Source of the DNA: Lumnitzera littorea
Taxonomy: Eukaryota > Streptophyta > Magnoliopsida > Myrtales > Combretaceae
NCBI GenBank assembly: GCA_024138015.1
Contig: JAMXBB010000003.1
Location: forward strand, 72,094,302-72,158,301
DNA: 64,000 bases
Direction of reading: 5' to 3'
In this document: in pieces, positions 50,099-61,250 of the stretch
How positions within the stretch are numbered: position 1 is the first letter of the stretch
How the letters are laid out: every line of letters begins with the position of its first letter
Notes under the pieces: model-generated
Seen by the model: only the letters and a program-made list of their open reading frames with translations
Told to the model about the DNA's origin: nothing
Database searches by the model: none
Translations under genes and position numbers: made by a program

Positions 50099-50451
50099 TA
50101 GATGGTGCAATTGAGCAAGCTTTTCCATTTTCTTTTTATTTTTACTTATCTTTATGAATATTTAGTCTGCTATTGGTGGATGTAGAAGACAAACTTTTCT
50201 GTAAGTTATCGTGAGGCTTCGTGAGGCCTGCCAGCCTACTGAAAGATTGTTTGGCTTATTCCGTGAGGACTTTCCTTTTGTCAATGGGAAATTCTGAAAG
50301 CAGATCACATTGTGGTGAATCTAAAATACGAGACTAATTTAATTTAGGTGAACTTATTAGTGAATGTGCATGGTTGTTCTTCATTGTGGTTACAAGCAGC
50401 ATGTCTAGATGCATTTGCTTGCCTACTCTTTTTCCTAGTTCCCTCACGTCC
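50099..50451 (+). other. CARB 3' untranslated region and flank
   Basis: T-rich sequence follows the stop. No canonical AATAAA occurs in the first 240 bases; plant poly(A) signals are often degenerate, so the end of the transcript cannot be placed. No coding sequence is recognised. Confidence 0.4.
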
Positions 50452-50526
50452 ATGGATCTCACCTAGGAAGTGCAGAAGTTGTATTCATTTTCTCCTGGTC
50501 AGATTCAATCTCTTCTTGACAGCAAG
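50452..50526 (+). pseudogene. Exon-like fragment of unknown gene, one stop
   Basis: From the ATG at 50452 the frame reads MDLT, a TAG stop, then EVQKLYSFSPGQIQSLLDSK, and ends at AGCAAG|GTATC, a good splice donor. A single CAG-to-TAG change would explain the stop. I do not recognise the protein. It could be a 5' exon of the MAP70-like fragment downstream, but that family does not have this sequence as far as I recall. Confidence 0.3.
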
Positions 50527-50631
50527 GTATCAACTCCCTCTGTCAATTGTTTTTTCTGCTTGAAGTTATTTAACCATTTTCATTTTTTGAGATGTCAAGC
50601 TCTAATCAACAACACTGGTCTTTGACTAAAG

Positions 50632-51143
50632 AGCCTTGAGATAGTGAAAATAAATGACGGGAAGAAAGAAGCTCTGGCTGCACAATTTGTTGCTGAGGCT
50701 ACACTTAGATGGTCCATGCTGCACTAAAGGATGATGAGAGGCCTCCTATTGAGGCAATAATTACACCATTAGAGGCAGAGCTTGAGCTAGCTAGACTGGA
50801 GATATAAGTCAAACTTGGCCCATATGTCTCAATGTACTTGCTCTTTATGGCTTCCAATGATATTCACCCAATCTTTCATGACATAAAGTACGGGAGATTT
50901 TAGCTTCTCATGAATTGCTTCTCTAGACACAATCAATAGTTGTTTCAGAAGGATGTGGTGCCTACATGATACTTGTCTCATGTCTTTAGTTCCTCATATT
51001 CCAGGCTGCAAAATTGCAAGAAGACAGCAGAACAATGTGGTGCCTACATGATACTGTTGAGATTACTTTTGCCAAAAGCATCAATGGTTGATGATTTGCA
51101 GAACAAGAATCAACAGCTAATGAAGCAAATTGAGATATGCCAG
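50632..51143 (+). pseudogene. MAP70-like (microtubule-associated protein 70) pseudogene fragment
   Basis: Two pieces match the coiled-coil part of plant MAP70 proteins, which bind cortical microtubules. Piece 1 (50632-50805) reads SLEIVKINDGKKEALAAQFV then AEATLR. After a frameshift at about 50710 it reads VHAALKDDERPPIEAIITPL then EAELELARLEI. Piece 2 (51005-51143) reads AAKLQEDSR and, after another break, KASMVDDLQNKNQQLMKQIE then ICQ, ending at CAG|GTTG, an intact donor. The family segment between these parts (about 20 residues) is missing. The gap 50806-51004 ends in TTCCAG and looks like a retained intron, so this is a duplicated gene fragment, not a processed copy. It lies 0.5 kb past CARB on the same strand. 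Confidence 0.75.
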
Positions 51144-51290
51144 GTTGTTTCATCATCACGTTGAATTATTTTAATTGTATGATGTACAGCCCATCCTAAC
51201 TTTGTCAAGTTATTTAACCATAATAACATTATGTTCAATCCACTTTGATATTAATTTGAGAGAATTTGTGCGATAAACACCATTGTTAGT

Positions 51291-54200
51291 CCTAATATCA
51301 TAGGATTTCGAGTCAATACGATAAACATAGGATATGGATCCTTAATATTAGGGCATCAAGTAAGGTTATCCATTTTAATTTAAACTTCATATTAAAGTTA
51401 GAAAAATTAGATAAATTAGATGAAGTATCATAGTAAAGTCAATTCTTTGAAATAAGTTATATAAAATGATTAATTTAAGAAAAACATTAATTTGTTGATA
51501 AAGCTAATAAACTGTTGAAAAGACGAAATTTGAGCTTTTAGATATAGCGAGATAAGTTATTTAATTTAAATAATAAATAAAGTGAATTGTATATAATATA
51601 TATGTATTTACATGTGATATGCATTATACGTATTAAAATTATACATAGTAATAATAAATTATAAAAAAAATAAAATAAGATAAATTAATATGAAATAATG
51701 GAAAGTTAATAATAAAAAAAAAGAGGATGGATAAGTCATTAAACTTACACGGTAGCATGATACAAGTTAGAAAACATGAGTCAACATCTAATTAACTAAG
51801 TGATATATTGTGCTTAAGAAATGGAAAAATTGACATATGGTACATATGTGTCTAAATTTTAATAGATCAAATCAACTTAAAAATCTATAAATATGATCTA
51901 AATCCATAATTACAATATTTTAGGACTATGAAAATACAAAAACATAATTTAGAGTAAAATAAAATAAAAATAAAACAAAGAATAAGATCGGAGTTGGTCA
52001 GGTGCAGTTCACAAATCAAACCACAACTTAACATTGAGCTACTTTTGGGTTTGAAGGTTCGTCATGAGAGAAGGCTTTTTGATAAGGTATGGTGGCCAGA
52101 GGTAGTCGGTTCAAGTAAATCAATTTTTTATTCGTAATTTGTCTAATTTTTTTTAAAAATATCAAATTATATTATTTAATTATGAAATAATTTTTTTAGG
52201 TCATATTAGGTGTAGATTAATGATGTAATTTTATTTTAATTAAATAATTAATGAAAATATAAGGTCTTTAAGAAAATGTTCTATTTGATCGAAAGTTGAA
52301 TTAATTTTTATAAATATTAGATTATATTGTTTCAAGGTCAATTTTTGTATATAATACACCTAATATATATATATATATATATATTTAATTGTGGTAACAA
52401 AAATTTTTGAAATTAGGTATGTTTACTATTTTTTTATTATTGTTTTGGATAAAACTGTTAGTTTTGCTGATTTATTAAAATAATTAGTTTTTGATAAATT
52501 AATGAATAACCTTTACATATTTTGATGTTTGGAAGTTTATAAAGATATTTGGAACACTCAATTTTTATCTCACATATAAATTTATTTATTTTCCCCAATT
52601 TTTCGTAATTTTGAGTTAAAATCATTATTTTCGTAAAAATAGGTAATAACTAGTTTAGTATAATTTATAGTCAATAATTAAACGATATATTTTTGTGAGT
52701 ATAAGATTTTTTGTAAAATTAATTGGAATCATATACTATTTATTACTTATTTTTCTATTCTAAGCTTATATATTAACCTAATATGTAAAATAGCAAATAA
52801 TACTATTATGATAATTGATAAGATAGTGTGAGATCGGTATTTTAGATATAAAATAGATATTCAAGTTTGGAAAGTATAATTTTTAAAGTTTTTAGTTTTA
52901 AACTAAGACTTATTTAAGTTAATTATAAAGTTATAATAATGTACAATCAAGTCGGGATCAAGAAAGGGTATTTTTGGGCTTGTAACCATATTAATCAATC
53001 TTGTTTCTTAAGATATATTAATAGTATCCGAAATGATGATCGTGAAGATATAATTTTATCGAAATTTGATAAGGAATGAATAAGATACGATTAAATGAAG
53101 TTTCAAAATACAATAATAAAAATTTATAATCATTCGAGTTCAACCTATACTTGACTTGAAAATTGCACTTATATTTTCATACGTGTAATAAGTAAGGAGG
53201 AATCATGTCTCAAAGTTTAGAATTTTACGCTATTACTAAGCCTAAGTAAGTGAATCTAGACATCTTGATTATTTTGATAGTTTGATTTGGTAAATTATAA
53301 TGTGTAGTCTAATTTTTAAAAACAAAATTAGGGCTCCTATACTCAAATAGCTTCTTGTTGCCTTGTTGATTTGTTAGACTACATTGTGTAGTCCAATTTG
53401 GTTGGGGATCTACTCTTAAGTAGTTTCTTGTTGCCCTAGTGATACGAATTCGCAGATGAACACATGAACTTAATATCACCCGTAATCAAAAGGAATAGAT
53501 TCGAATTGTGAGATGGTTCGAAAAATAAGTGGAAATCGATAGTCTAGCAAATCCCGTGCACTAACTCTACCGATATGACTTACCGTAGAACCATATATGA
53601 ACTTAAGCTAGTATCCGATATGATACACAGATATTAATCCTAAGATTGCTTGCCACAATCCTTACTAAAGGGATTGATAAGAGTGGGTAGAGAAAAGCAT
53701 TTTAAGGAAAAAGACTTAAGAGTTTTTCATTAATATGTCAAGTTTGTATAAAACTTTATATAAGTGTTCTATTTATATAGAGTGGCAAAGTTGTAAATAA
53801 AATAACTAAAGGATGCCTTAGTGACATTTTAGTAATTACAAATAAAACATGAAGACAATTTAAGGAAAATACAAAAAATAAGAAATCTAAATAACATAAG
53901 TAAAATAGATAGCCGACTAAGATTTTCGGGTGAGGCTTTGATGTTTGATTTTAAAGAGCTATTGGAGACTTTCGAGCTTTGATTTGGGTGAACTTGATCC
54001 TAAATGACCCATCTTGTCCGAGGTCAATCTGACATGATTGTGACTTACTTGACGTTGCTGTAGTCAACCTTGAACTGCCAGGTCGACTTGATATGGTAAC
54101 GAGCGATTTGACTTGGACGTGACTGACTTGTTTGATTTGATTTGGTGTGGCTAAGATGATATGGAATAGTTGGACAGTCTTGACGTAACCGAATAGATCT

Positions 54201-55295
54201 TGGTTAAATAAACTTGGGTAAGCATATTGATCTTGGCATAGTAGAGTGGATAGGCAAGATAAGATAGTCTTGTAGAGCGGAACAGGTTAGCAGTGCAAAA
54301 GATGTTAGTAGAGCATGATAAAACCATTTAAACCAGATCAAGGCATACCTAACTAATCAAAGTAGACTTGGAAAGGTAGGGCAGAGCCGACTAGAGTAAG
54401 GTAGGGTGACTCTACTATAGTAAGGAAGACTTGGCAAAACAGGGCATAAATAGTAGGTCAGGACAAAATTTGCTGAGTACATCGGGTCTTCTAATATTGC
54501 CAAAGTTCATAAATAAGTCTATAAGAGAGCTTAGACAAGATAGAGCAGGGCATACTCAGCATAATATGGTAGACCCAACAAAGTTAGGTAAGCAATCCAA
54601 CGTTGATAGAGCTTGTAAATAGGTCATTCATTTGTGCGGAGCTGGCAAGCAGGCCTCCTATATAGTTCGAAACTTAACATATTGTTGGGTTAGCATTTGG
54701 AATCCTATAACTTAGGTTCTTGGACATTATTTCCAAATACTCGCTATATTGACTAACCAGATGAGGATATTGGAGGGTATAAGATATTGGTATCGATGCA
54801 TATCACGTGTGAGCATAGCATGCTGCATTTTTATTAATAAATGCCTAGTTAGGCTAATGTATGTGTGAAGCCGAGTCTATTGGTTATGATTAAAATGTTT
54901 CAGTTGTGATATTACTTATATTGTATTGTTTGTTATTTAGTCTCACTTAGTTTCAGTAGTTGAGGGGATAAAATGTTTTATCTTCAGGTTAACAGTATTG
55001 TAAAGGGCTCAATACTAGGAGGGATGTATACTAAGAGTATAAGTTGGAGTCAGTGATTTTTGGATGGAACTTGTACTAAGTTAGAAATCTTACTATTATG
55101 AAGATGAAAAAGGAAAAGGATAGCTTATGTCTTGATGTAAATATTAAGTTGTATATATAAATTGTGACCAAATGTTCAGTTAAATTTTGATGTAATAACC
55201 CTATTATTATATAAATAAAAGTTTTATTTTGATGAACGAGTAGGTTGAGTTAAGTTTTTAATAAATATTCCTGCGTGATGGGTCGGAATATGACA
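51291..55295 (+). mobile_element. 5' LTR of gypsy element E
   Basis: It aligns with the sequence beginning at 62494. Shared blocks are GATTT(C/T)GAGTCAATA, AGTTATTTAATTTA, AAATAAAGTGAATTGTATATAAT, TTACATGTGATATGCATTATA and GAGGCTTTT-type text. The 5' end CCTAATATCATAGG corresponds to TATAATATCCTATG in the 3' copy. The 3' end is GGTCGGAATATGACA (55295), ten bases before the primer-binding site. The span of about 4.0 kb includes a family D-like insertion (53440 to about 54670), so the LTR itself is about 2.8 kb. A TATA-like CTATAAATATG is at 51885-51895. Confidence 0.8.
53440..54670 (-). mobile_element. Family D-related solo LTR nested in the 5' LTR of E
   Basis: The left edge TGATACGAATTCGCAGATGA resembles the D LTR edge TGATGCGAATCTACAAACAC. 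Further in, CTATTTATATAGAGTGGCAAAGTTGTAAATAAAATAAC matches CTATTTATAG...GCAAAATTATAAATAATA of D in order and spacing (quoted in two parts). The right edge was not located and 54670 is approximate. No coding sequence is seen. Confidence 0.45.
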
Positions 55296-55304
55296 TTCTT
55301 TAGG

Positions 55305-55320
55305 TGGTATTAGAGTATTA
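55305..55320 (+). other. Primer-binding site of element E, tRNA-iMet type
   Basis: TGGTATTAGAGTATTA, ten bases after the LTR end, matches the TGGTATCAGAGC-type initiator tRNA complement with two changes in the first twelve bases. Confidence 0.7.
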
Positions 55321-55429
55321 ATTAGGGACCATAACTTTTAGGTACGTATGAGATGTATAGGTAGTTAAGTAGTAAAGAGTCATAGCATAGTACAACGATT
55401 ATAGTTGTTACCAATAAAATTTTATGTGA

Positions 55430-56057
55430 TGTTTATTTAGAAAGGTGATTCATAAGGAACACGTAAGATCACCAATAAGCCGAGTATCTGAGAAGCAAAG
55501 AAAGGATCTACCACAACAGCCTCAACCTAATCTTGAGCAACCACGGCATATGGAGGAACTAGCATAATAGTTTACGATTGCATTGGTAGGAGTTAGTGGA
55601 GATGGAGATAAGTTAGCTCAGATATAGCGAATAGTGAAACTATTTGATGGGAAGAACATCGATCCTTTGATGGTAGAAGAATTGATTGACTTGTTAGAGA
55701 AAGCTCTTGAAATTCATGAGGTTGAGGAAAATAAGAAAGTTGGGATAGCCGTTATTCTATTAGACAAAGATGCAAATAATTGGTAAGATGCAAAGAGACG
55801 GAATTTACCAAAACCTATTGGTTGGGCTACATTTAGAGATACTTTTTTAGAACATTATTTTCCTAAGTCTGTAAGAGAATGAATGTGTGAAGAATACTAT
55901 AAGTTAAGACAGTAGGGCAGGAAAATTGAAGAATATGAGAGGGATTTCAATAGGTTATTGAAGTTTCTCTTGAAGCTATGTGGAATAATGAGGTTTCTAA
56001 AGTTAAGCGGTTGAAGGCTAGGCTTGACCTTTATTACTAAGAAGAACTGAAAAATAC
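55430..56057 (+). pseudogene. Gag of element E, 5' part
   Basis: Broken frames read as a chromovirus gag: PLMVEELIDLLEKALEIHEV, VILLDKDANNW, GWATFRDTFLEHYFPKSVRE and IEEYERDFNRLLKF. Several Trp and Gln codons are now stops. The frame is cut at 56057 by the insertion of element D and resumes at 60115. Confidence 0.75.
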
Positions 56058-57032
56058 TGATGTGAATCTATGAACATGGAACGAACATGAACCACGAATG
56101 GGTATTTAACATTAGAAAGGGATGAGGAATAGGAAGTGGAAGGGGGTTTTGACTGCGAATGTATATAGATATTACGTACCAAGACACAAACATAGTCAAG
56201 GATTGAGCTTAAAATAGGGCTCAATACAACTTACAAACACTAAATGTCACTTAGGTTTCAAATGAGGGGTTAGATGCGATTCACTAACTCGCTTAAATAA
56301 AAGGTTCATCACAATCTTAAGGAACATAAGAGAGATTAAAGAGTAAAGCCCACTTAATAATTTAAAATGCAAGCTCTAAGAGCTCAAGAATATCTTTACT
56401 CAAAAGGAATGTTTAAGTGTAATAATTGTCTATATATTCTTTTCTCTCTATTTGTTAGCTAATTACACAAGTTGTTACTTATAGTAAATTCTAAAACTCT
56501 AGTGACAAAATTATAAATAATATATAAGGCCCTTAAACCTTAAAGAATGACTTACAATTGAAATAAGGAAAATATTTACGAATTATATAAATTGTGTATT
56601 TAACAAAGTGGTCGGCATGTAGTCATCTATGTTGCTTGTGGGATAAGACCTAAGCATGGGCCGGTAGGCAATTGGGTGTGTCCAAGTTGGGGTGGGATAT
56701 TTGGAAGTCTTATTATGCTTTGTCGAGCTCTTAGTGAGGTTGGCCCTTAACTGCTGCACTTGTAGATTGCTTGGTGCTAGCTCTCTTATACTATGCCGAG
56801 CTATTCTTTGGCCTTGAGGCATTAGCCATTTAGTTTCTTACCATCTCAACAGAAAATAAACTTGATGCCAAATGGTTTCTTTTCCTCATTTCATCCTGCG
56901 GTTATTAATCAGGCCTTGGCAAGAGTAGGTCGGTCTCGGGTTAGATAGGTCGACTTCAACTTTTAGCAGGTCTGCATTGGTTTCTGACAGGTTAGCTTCA
57001 TCATGAGGATTGTCGTAGACTGATTGCTATCA
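56058..57032 (-). repeat. 3' LTR of element D
   Basis: It starts TGATGTGAATCTATGAACAT and ends GACTGATTGCTATCA on the plus strand. It aligns along its full length with 59152-60114, for example AGGAATAGGAAGTGGAAGGG and AATGCAAGCT(C/T)TAAGAGCTCA. Confidence 0.85.
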
Positions 57033-57059
57033 TCACCACAAGGTTGAAAAGAAGTTGCC

Positions 57060-58848
57060 CTCAACTTTAGATAGTGAGCATGAGCTTGGATGCTGAACAG
57101 GCTCCTTTTTCTCTTTACCATAGGCGTTGGGTTGTTTTGGATCTATTCAACACTCATGGGAGTCAAGTAGTAGCTCTTCCCATCCTTCCAAACCATATAG
57201 GTGTTGAAGAAGTCGTTGTAGATCACTCTCCGATCATACTCCTAAGGTTGGCTAAAAAGCAAATCTACTACATTCATAGGTACTACATCGAAGTCAACTT
57301 CGTCTCCATATTATCCAACCTTGAATGCTATCTGAGCTCTCTTATGTACACGGACCATGCCCTTATCATTAAATCACTTCAGTCCATATGGTTGGGGATG
57401 TAGGTAGGTCAACAATTTTATCTTCTCTATTAGCTTAGTAGAAACAATATTGGTGTAGCTACCTCCATCAACTACGAGGGAACAAGTCTTCCTATTCACT
57501 AAACATCGGATCTGAAATAAGTTCTCCTTTTGACCTGAGTCTTCCTTCATGTCAGCTCATCTGCTCATCAAGGCTAAGGTTCTCCCTTCTCAAGATGGAC
57601 ATTTATTGCTTCTTTACTCTTAGAGCTCTTATCATTATGGCTTTCTACTTGAGTGTCTAATCCTTCGCCTTTCAGAATCATTACCTTCTTATTTGAGCAT
57701 TAAGAGGCAATATGTCCATAACCCACACATTTGAAGTACTTAACTTTTTGAGCTTTAGTGTTAGGTACTTTCTTCTTCTTTACTTTCTTAACATCAGCTT
57801 GGTCAAGTCGGCTAGACTCTCCTTTCTCCATCCTCTTTTTTAGCTCTTTTCTCTTAGTATACCTTTCAGGCTCAAGGCTGCTTTGTTAAGATCGGCTAAT
57901 TGGCCTCCGATGTTATCTTCTCTTCTGTCTCTTCACCCTTAATGCTAAATTGATCAGCTCATCCAATAAGTTGAATGATTACAGTTCGACCACATTAGTA
58001 ATGTCATCTTAGAGTTTACTTAAGAACTTAGCAATGGTATGATCTTATGGCTCGGCAATCTCACATCTAGTTATCAAGGTCTTAAACTCTTACAAATATT
58101 TTTCAATAGTGTTTCGACCTTATCTCAGGTGTTGGAATGCTTGGAGCATCTCTTGTTTAAAGTAAGTCAGCACAAGGCGTTGATTCATCAAATGTTTCAT
58201 AAGCCTTTAAGTTCTAATCGGCTCCTCTCCTTCGGCATCTCATTTAGCGATCAATTTATCTCATTAAAGACTTGCATATCTAACAAGAGTTAACAAGGCT
58301 AACTTGACCTTGGTTTTGTCATCACACTTACAGCACTTAAACAACTTCTTTACTTAAGGAACCTAATCAAGGAATTCTTTAGGTTAGTTACCACCATTGA
58401 AGGTCGACAGCTTAAACTTGATGTTGTCAAGTCCTCAAACATGTGCTTAGAGTTCATCCCTTACATTCTAAGCTTCTCAGTTTACCTCGGATTGACCACT
58501 TCTATTAAAGCTTTACTTTACCACATCTCTTCTTAGCTTCGGCTTTCTTCTTCGGGCTCTTAGGTTCTTAGTGTCGATATTTCTATCATTGTTTTTTCTT
58601 AGCTTGGTAGCTGTTTTCGGCTATCGTTTATCATTATCAAGCTCGTTAAAACCACTTCTACTAGTGGGTATTCGTTCTCTTCTTTCTTTTCGGTCAATAC
58701 GTCTACGACTTCTAACTAAACTAGTAAGCTTCTAGATAAAATCAGTGAGATTCTGAATCTAATATTTCAAGTTATCAACATGTCTCCTTAAGCTTCCACA
58801 GGGATTATCATCACTATTATTAACACTATCTTTAGACATTTTGTCCAT
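57060..58848 (-). pseudogene. Gag-protease polyprotein of element D, many stops
   Basis: The ATG at 58848 (minus) opens MDKMSKDSVNNSDDN. Gag motifs follow: LSTFNGGN then PKEFLD near 58390, and TYFKQEMLQAFQHLR then GRNTIEKYL and EFKTLITRCEIAEP near 58160-58050. A zinc-knuckle remnant FKCVGYGHIAS lies near 57710, with its first Cys changed to Tyr. Then comes an aspartic protease: CSLVVDGGSYTNIVS near 57480 (DGG in place of DSG/DTG, as I recall for this gypsy lineage), then DVVPMNVVDLLFSQP and EYDRRVIYNDFFNTY near 57200. About ten Trp and Gln codons read as stops, so it is no longer translated intact. The frame ends close to the 3' LTR. Confidence 0.8.
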
Positions 58849-59132
58849 ATAATAGTTTTCAGAGAAAATTGAACAAACACAATTTATAACAAAACACAAC
58901 TCAACGACCCAGAAATGACTGCTAATCGATTTTTGTAGCTACCCACGACTGTTAAACACTTCTACAACAACTAGAACCAATTATTGAAATTACTATCACT
59001 TGACTCAATAGCAGCACAATACTACGACTACTAAAATACGAACAATGTACTGTACTATAGAACATTAATTAACTGAAATGTCTAAACTACAAATTAAACT
59101 TTGAAGAACACTAATATGTGTGTCTCCCTAAA

Positions 59133-59144
59133 GCTTTAATACTA
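59133..59144 (-). other. Primer-binding site of element D
   Basis: On the minus strand TAGTATTAAAGC matches TGGTATCAGAGC at 9 of 12 bases. It lies a few bases after the 5' LTR end, as expected. Confidence 0.55.
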
Positions 59145-59151
59145 ATGAAGT

Positions 59152-60114
59152 TGATGCGAATCTACAAACACACAATGGACACGAATCATGAATAGGTATT
59201 TGACGTTTGAGTAGGATGAGGAATAGGAAGTGGAAGGGGTTTTGACTGCAAATGTGTATGGATGTCATGCACCAAGACATAAACACAATTAGGGATTGAA
59301 CTCGAAACAGGGTTCGATACAACTTAGGAACACTAAATGTCACTCACGACTGACTAACTTGCTCAAATGAAGGGTTTACCACAATCTTAAGAGCGAGATT
59401 AATAAGAACACAAGAGAGATTAAAGAGTAAAACACACTCAATAATTCGAAATGCAAGCTTTAAGAGCTCAAGAATATCCTTACTCAAAAGGAATGTTCAA
59501 GCGTAATCATTGTCTGTGTATTCTTTTCTCTCTATCTCTTGGTTAATTACAAAAGTTGCTATTTATAGTAAATTCTAAAACTTTAATAGCAAAATTATAA
59601 ATAATATACAAGGCCCTTACACCCTAAATAATGACTTACAATTAAAATAAGGAAAATATTAACAATGTATATAAACCGTACATTTAACAGTGTGGTCAGC
59701 ATGCAGTTATTCGAGTTATTTGTAGGATAAGACTCGAGCAGGGGTTGATTGGTAGTTGGGTGTTTAAGTTGGGGTAGGATGTTCGGAAGTCTTATTATGC
59801 TTGGTCGAGCTTCTAGTGAGGTTGGTGCCTAATTGCTGTACTCGTGCATTGCTTAGCATTACCTTTCCTATGTTGTGTTGAGTTATTCTTTGGCTTTGAG
59901 GACTTAACCATTTAGTCTCTTGTCGTCTCGGCAGATGACAAACCTGATACTGAATGGTTCCTTTTCCTCCTTTTGTCCTCTAGTTATCAGTCCAGCTCTG
60001 ACAAGAGTAGGTCGGTCTTAAGTTAAGACTGGTCGGCCTCAGCTTTTAGCAAGTCTGTATTGGCTTCTAACAGATTGGCCTTGACTTGAGGATTATCGTG
60101 GACTAATTCTTATC
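59152..60114 (-). repeat. 5' LTR of element D
   Basis: It is the partner of 56058-57032. It begins TGATGCGAATCTAC and ends GACTAATTCTTATCA on the plus strand. It carries the TATA-like stretch near 59558. Confidence 0.85.
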
Positions 60115-61250
60115 AAGTAGGCTAGAAAGATATACAGATGTTGTTAATGAAACTTATTTGATTAAAAAAGTTTGTAATCTTTGACGAGTTGCAAATGAGA
60201 TTAATAATAAGGAAAGGAAGTTAGATGTTAGTTCTAGTTATAAAAGTAATATAGCTGAAGGAAAGAAGTTCGTTTGATCCGCAAAAGGAAGTAGAAGGCT
60301 TCTATCACAAATACAGCCTTATTGGAAGTGCAATAGTGAGCATGGAGCTTGAGATTGCTTATAATTGAGGGGAAAGTGTTATAGGTGTGGTGAAACTGAG
60401 CACTTAGCTAAGCAATTTGAAAACCCTAATCTAAGAGGTATATATTGTTATCGATGCTATCAGTAAGGGTATACTGTTTGACATTATGTAAGACAGCAAC
60501 ATGAGAGACTAGTTCAACAGTAAAAACAAACTAATGAATTGAGACTAAGTAATCGGAATAAACAACTTAGAAGAGAAAAACCTAAGCCTAAAGAGTAAGG
60601 TAAGGTATATGTTTACATTGTTCAGCGAGATGAAGTTAGAGATGATTAGGGTATAGCAAGTATGACTTCTAAACTTGATAATTTTAAGTGTATGTGTACT
60701 TGATAGCATATAGTTGATAAATAAGAAATGCTTGAAAGTAGTAATATAGTTATTATAAATTGGTTTAGGACTAGTATGTGTAGGAGATATTTATTCTTAT
60801 ACATATACTCTATTTGATACTAAAGCAATTCACTTGTGTATTTCAATGAAAATTTGTTGATGGAAATAAACTTTTCGTAGAAACTTTAGAATTGATAATT
60901 GTAACTCCTATTGAAGGAGAACAAGTTGTGAAACTTAAAGTGAAGGATGGGGAATGTGAATCTAAACACTCATGAGATGATTGTAGAGTTAGTTATCTTG
61001 GATATAAAAGGATTAAATATAATACTAGATGTAATCATGGAGCAAATGTTGACTATGAGAAAAGGATAGTAGCATTTAAGCAGCCTGATAAGAAATGAAT
61101 TGTATAAGATATATAGAAAACTTAAAGTGTTTTGAGAAGTTATTAGTAGAAAAAGAACTTGTAGAGAAGGAGTAATACAGATCTTAAGGATGATATGCAT
61201 GTTGTAGTGAGGTATGCTAAAGTTATTGAAATGAATGGAATAATAAGAAA
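60115..61250 (+). pseudogene. Gag 3' part and protease remnant of element E
   Basis: The gag frame cut at 56057 resumes here. It includes KLERYTDVVNETYLIKKV and a zinc knuckle CYRCGETEHLAKQF (last Cys now Phe) near 60375-60420. A second Cys-rich stretch CYRCYQ follows. Near 60800 YTLFDTKAIHLCIS is a decayed retroviral-type protease active site (DTG lost), followed by IIVTPIEGEQVVKLKV. Frames are broken throughout. No reverse transcriptase or integrase is recognised after it. Confidence 0.65.

Larger units (their letters stand above)
56058..60114 (-). mobile_element. Complete LTR element D, gag-protease only, inserted in gag of E
   Basis: Two directly repeated LTRs, 56058-57032 (3' LTR, 975 bp) and 59152-60114 (5' LTR, 963 bp), enclose 2.1 kb. 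On the minus strand each LTR starts TGATA and ends GCATCA or CACATCA. A tRNA-iMet-like primer site adjoins the 5' LTR. A TATA box (ACTATAAATAGC on the minus strand, near 59558-59569) lies in the 5' LTR. The interior encodes gag and aspartic protease, then runs straight into the 3' LTR with no reverse transcriptase, RNase H or integrase. Flanks AATAC and AGTAG match poorly as a duplication. The element is non-autonomous by content. Host gag text resumes on both sides, so it is younger than E. Confidence 0.85.

Noticed and set aside
56053..60119. AATAC / AGTAG as target duplication of element D
   Set aside because: Only three of five bases agree, too little to claim; the insertion is supported by the split gag instead.
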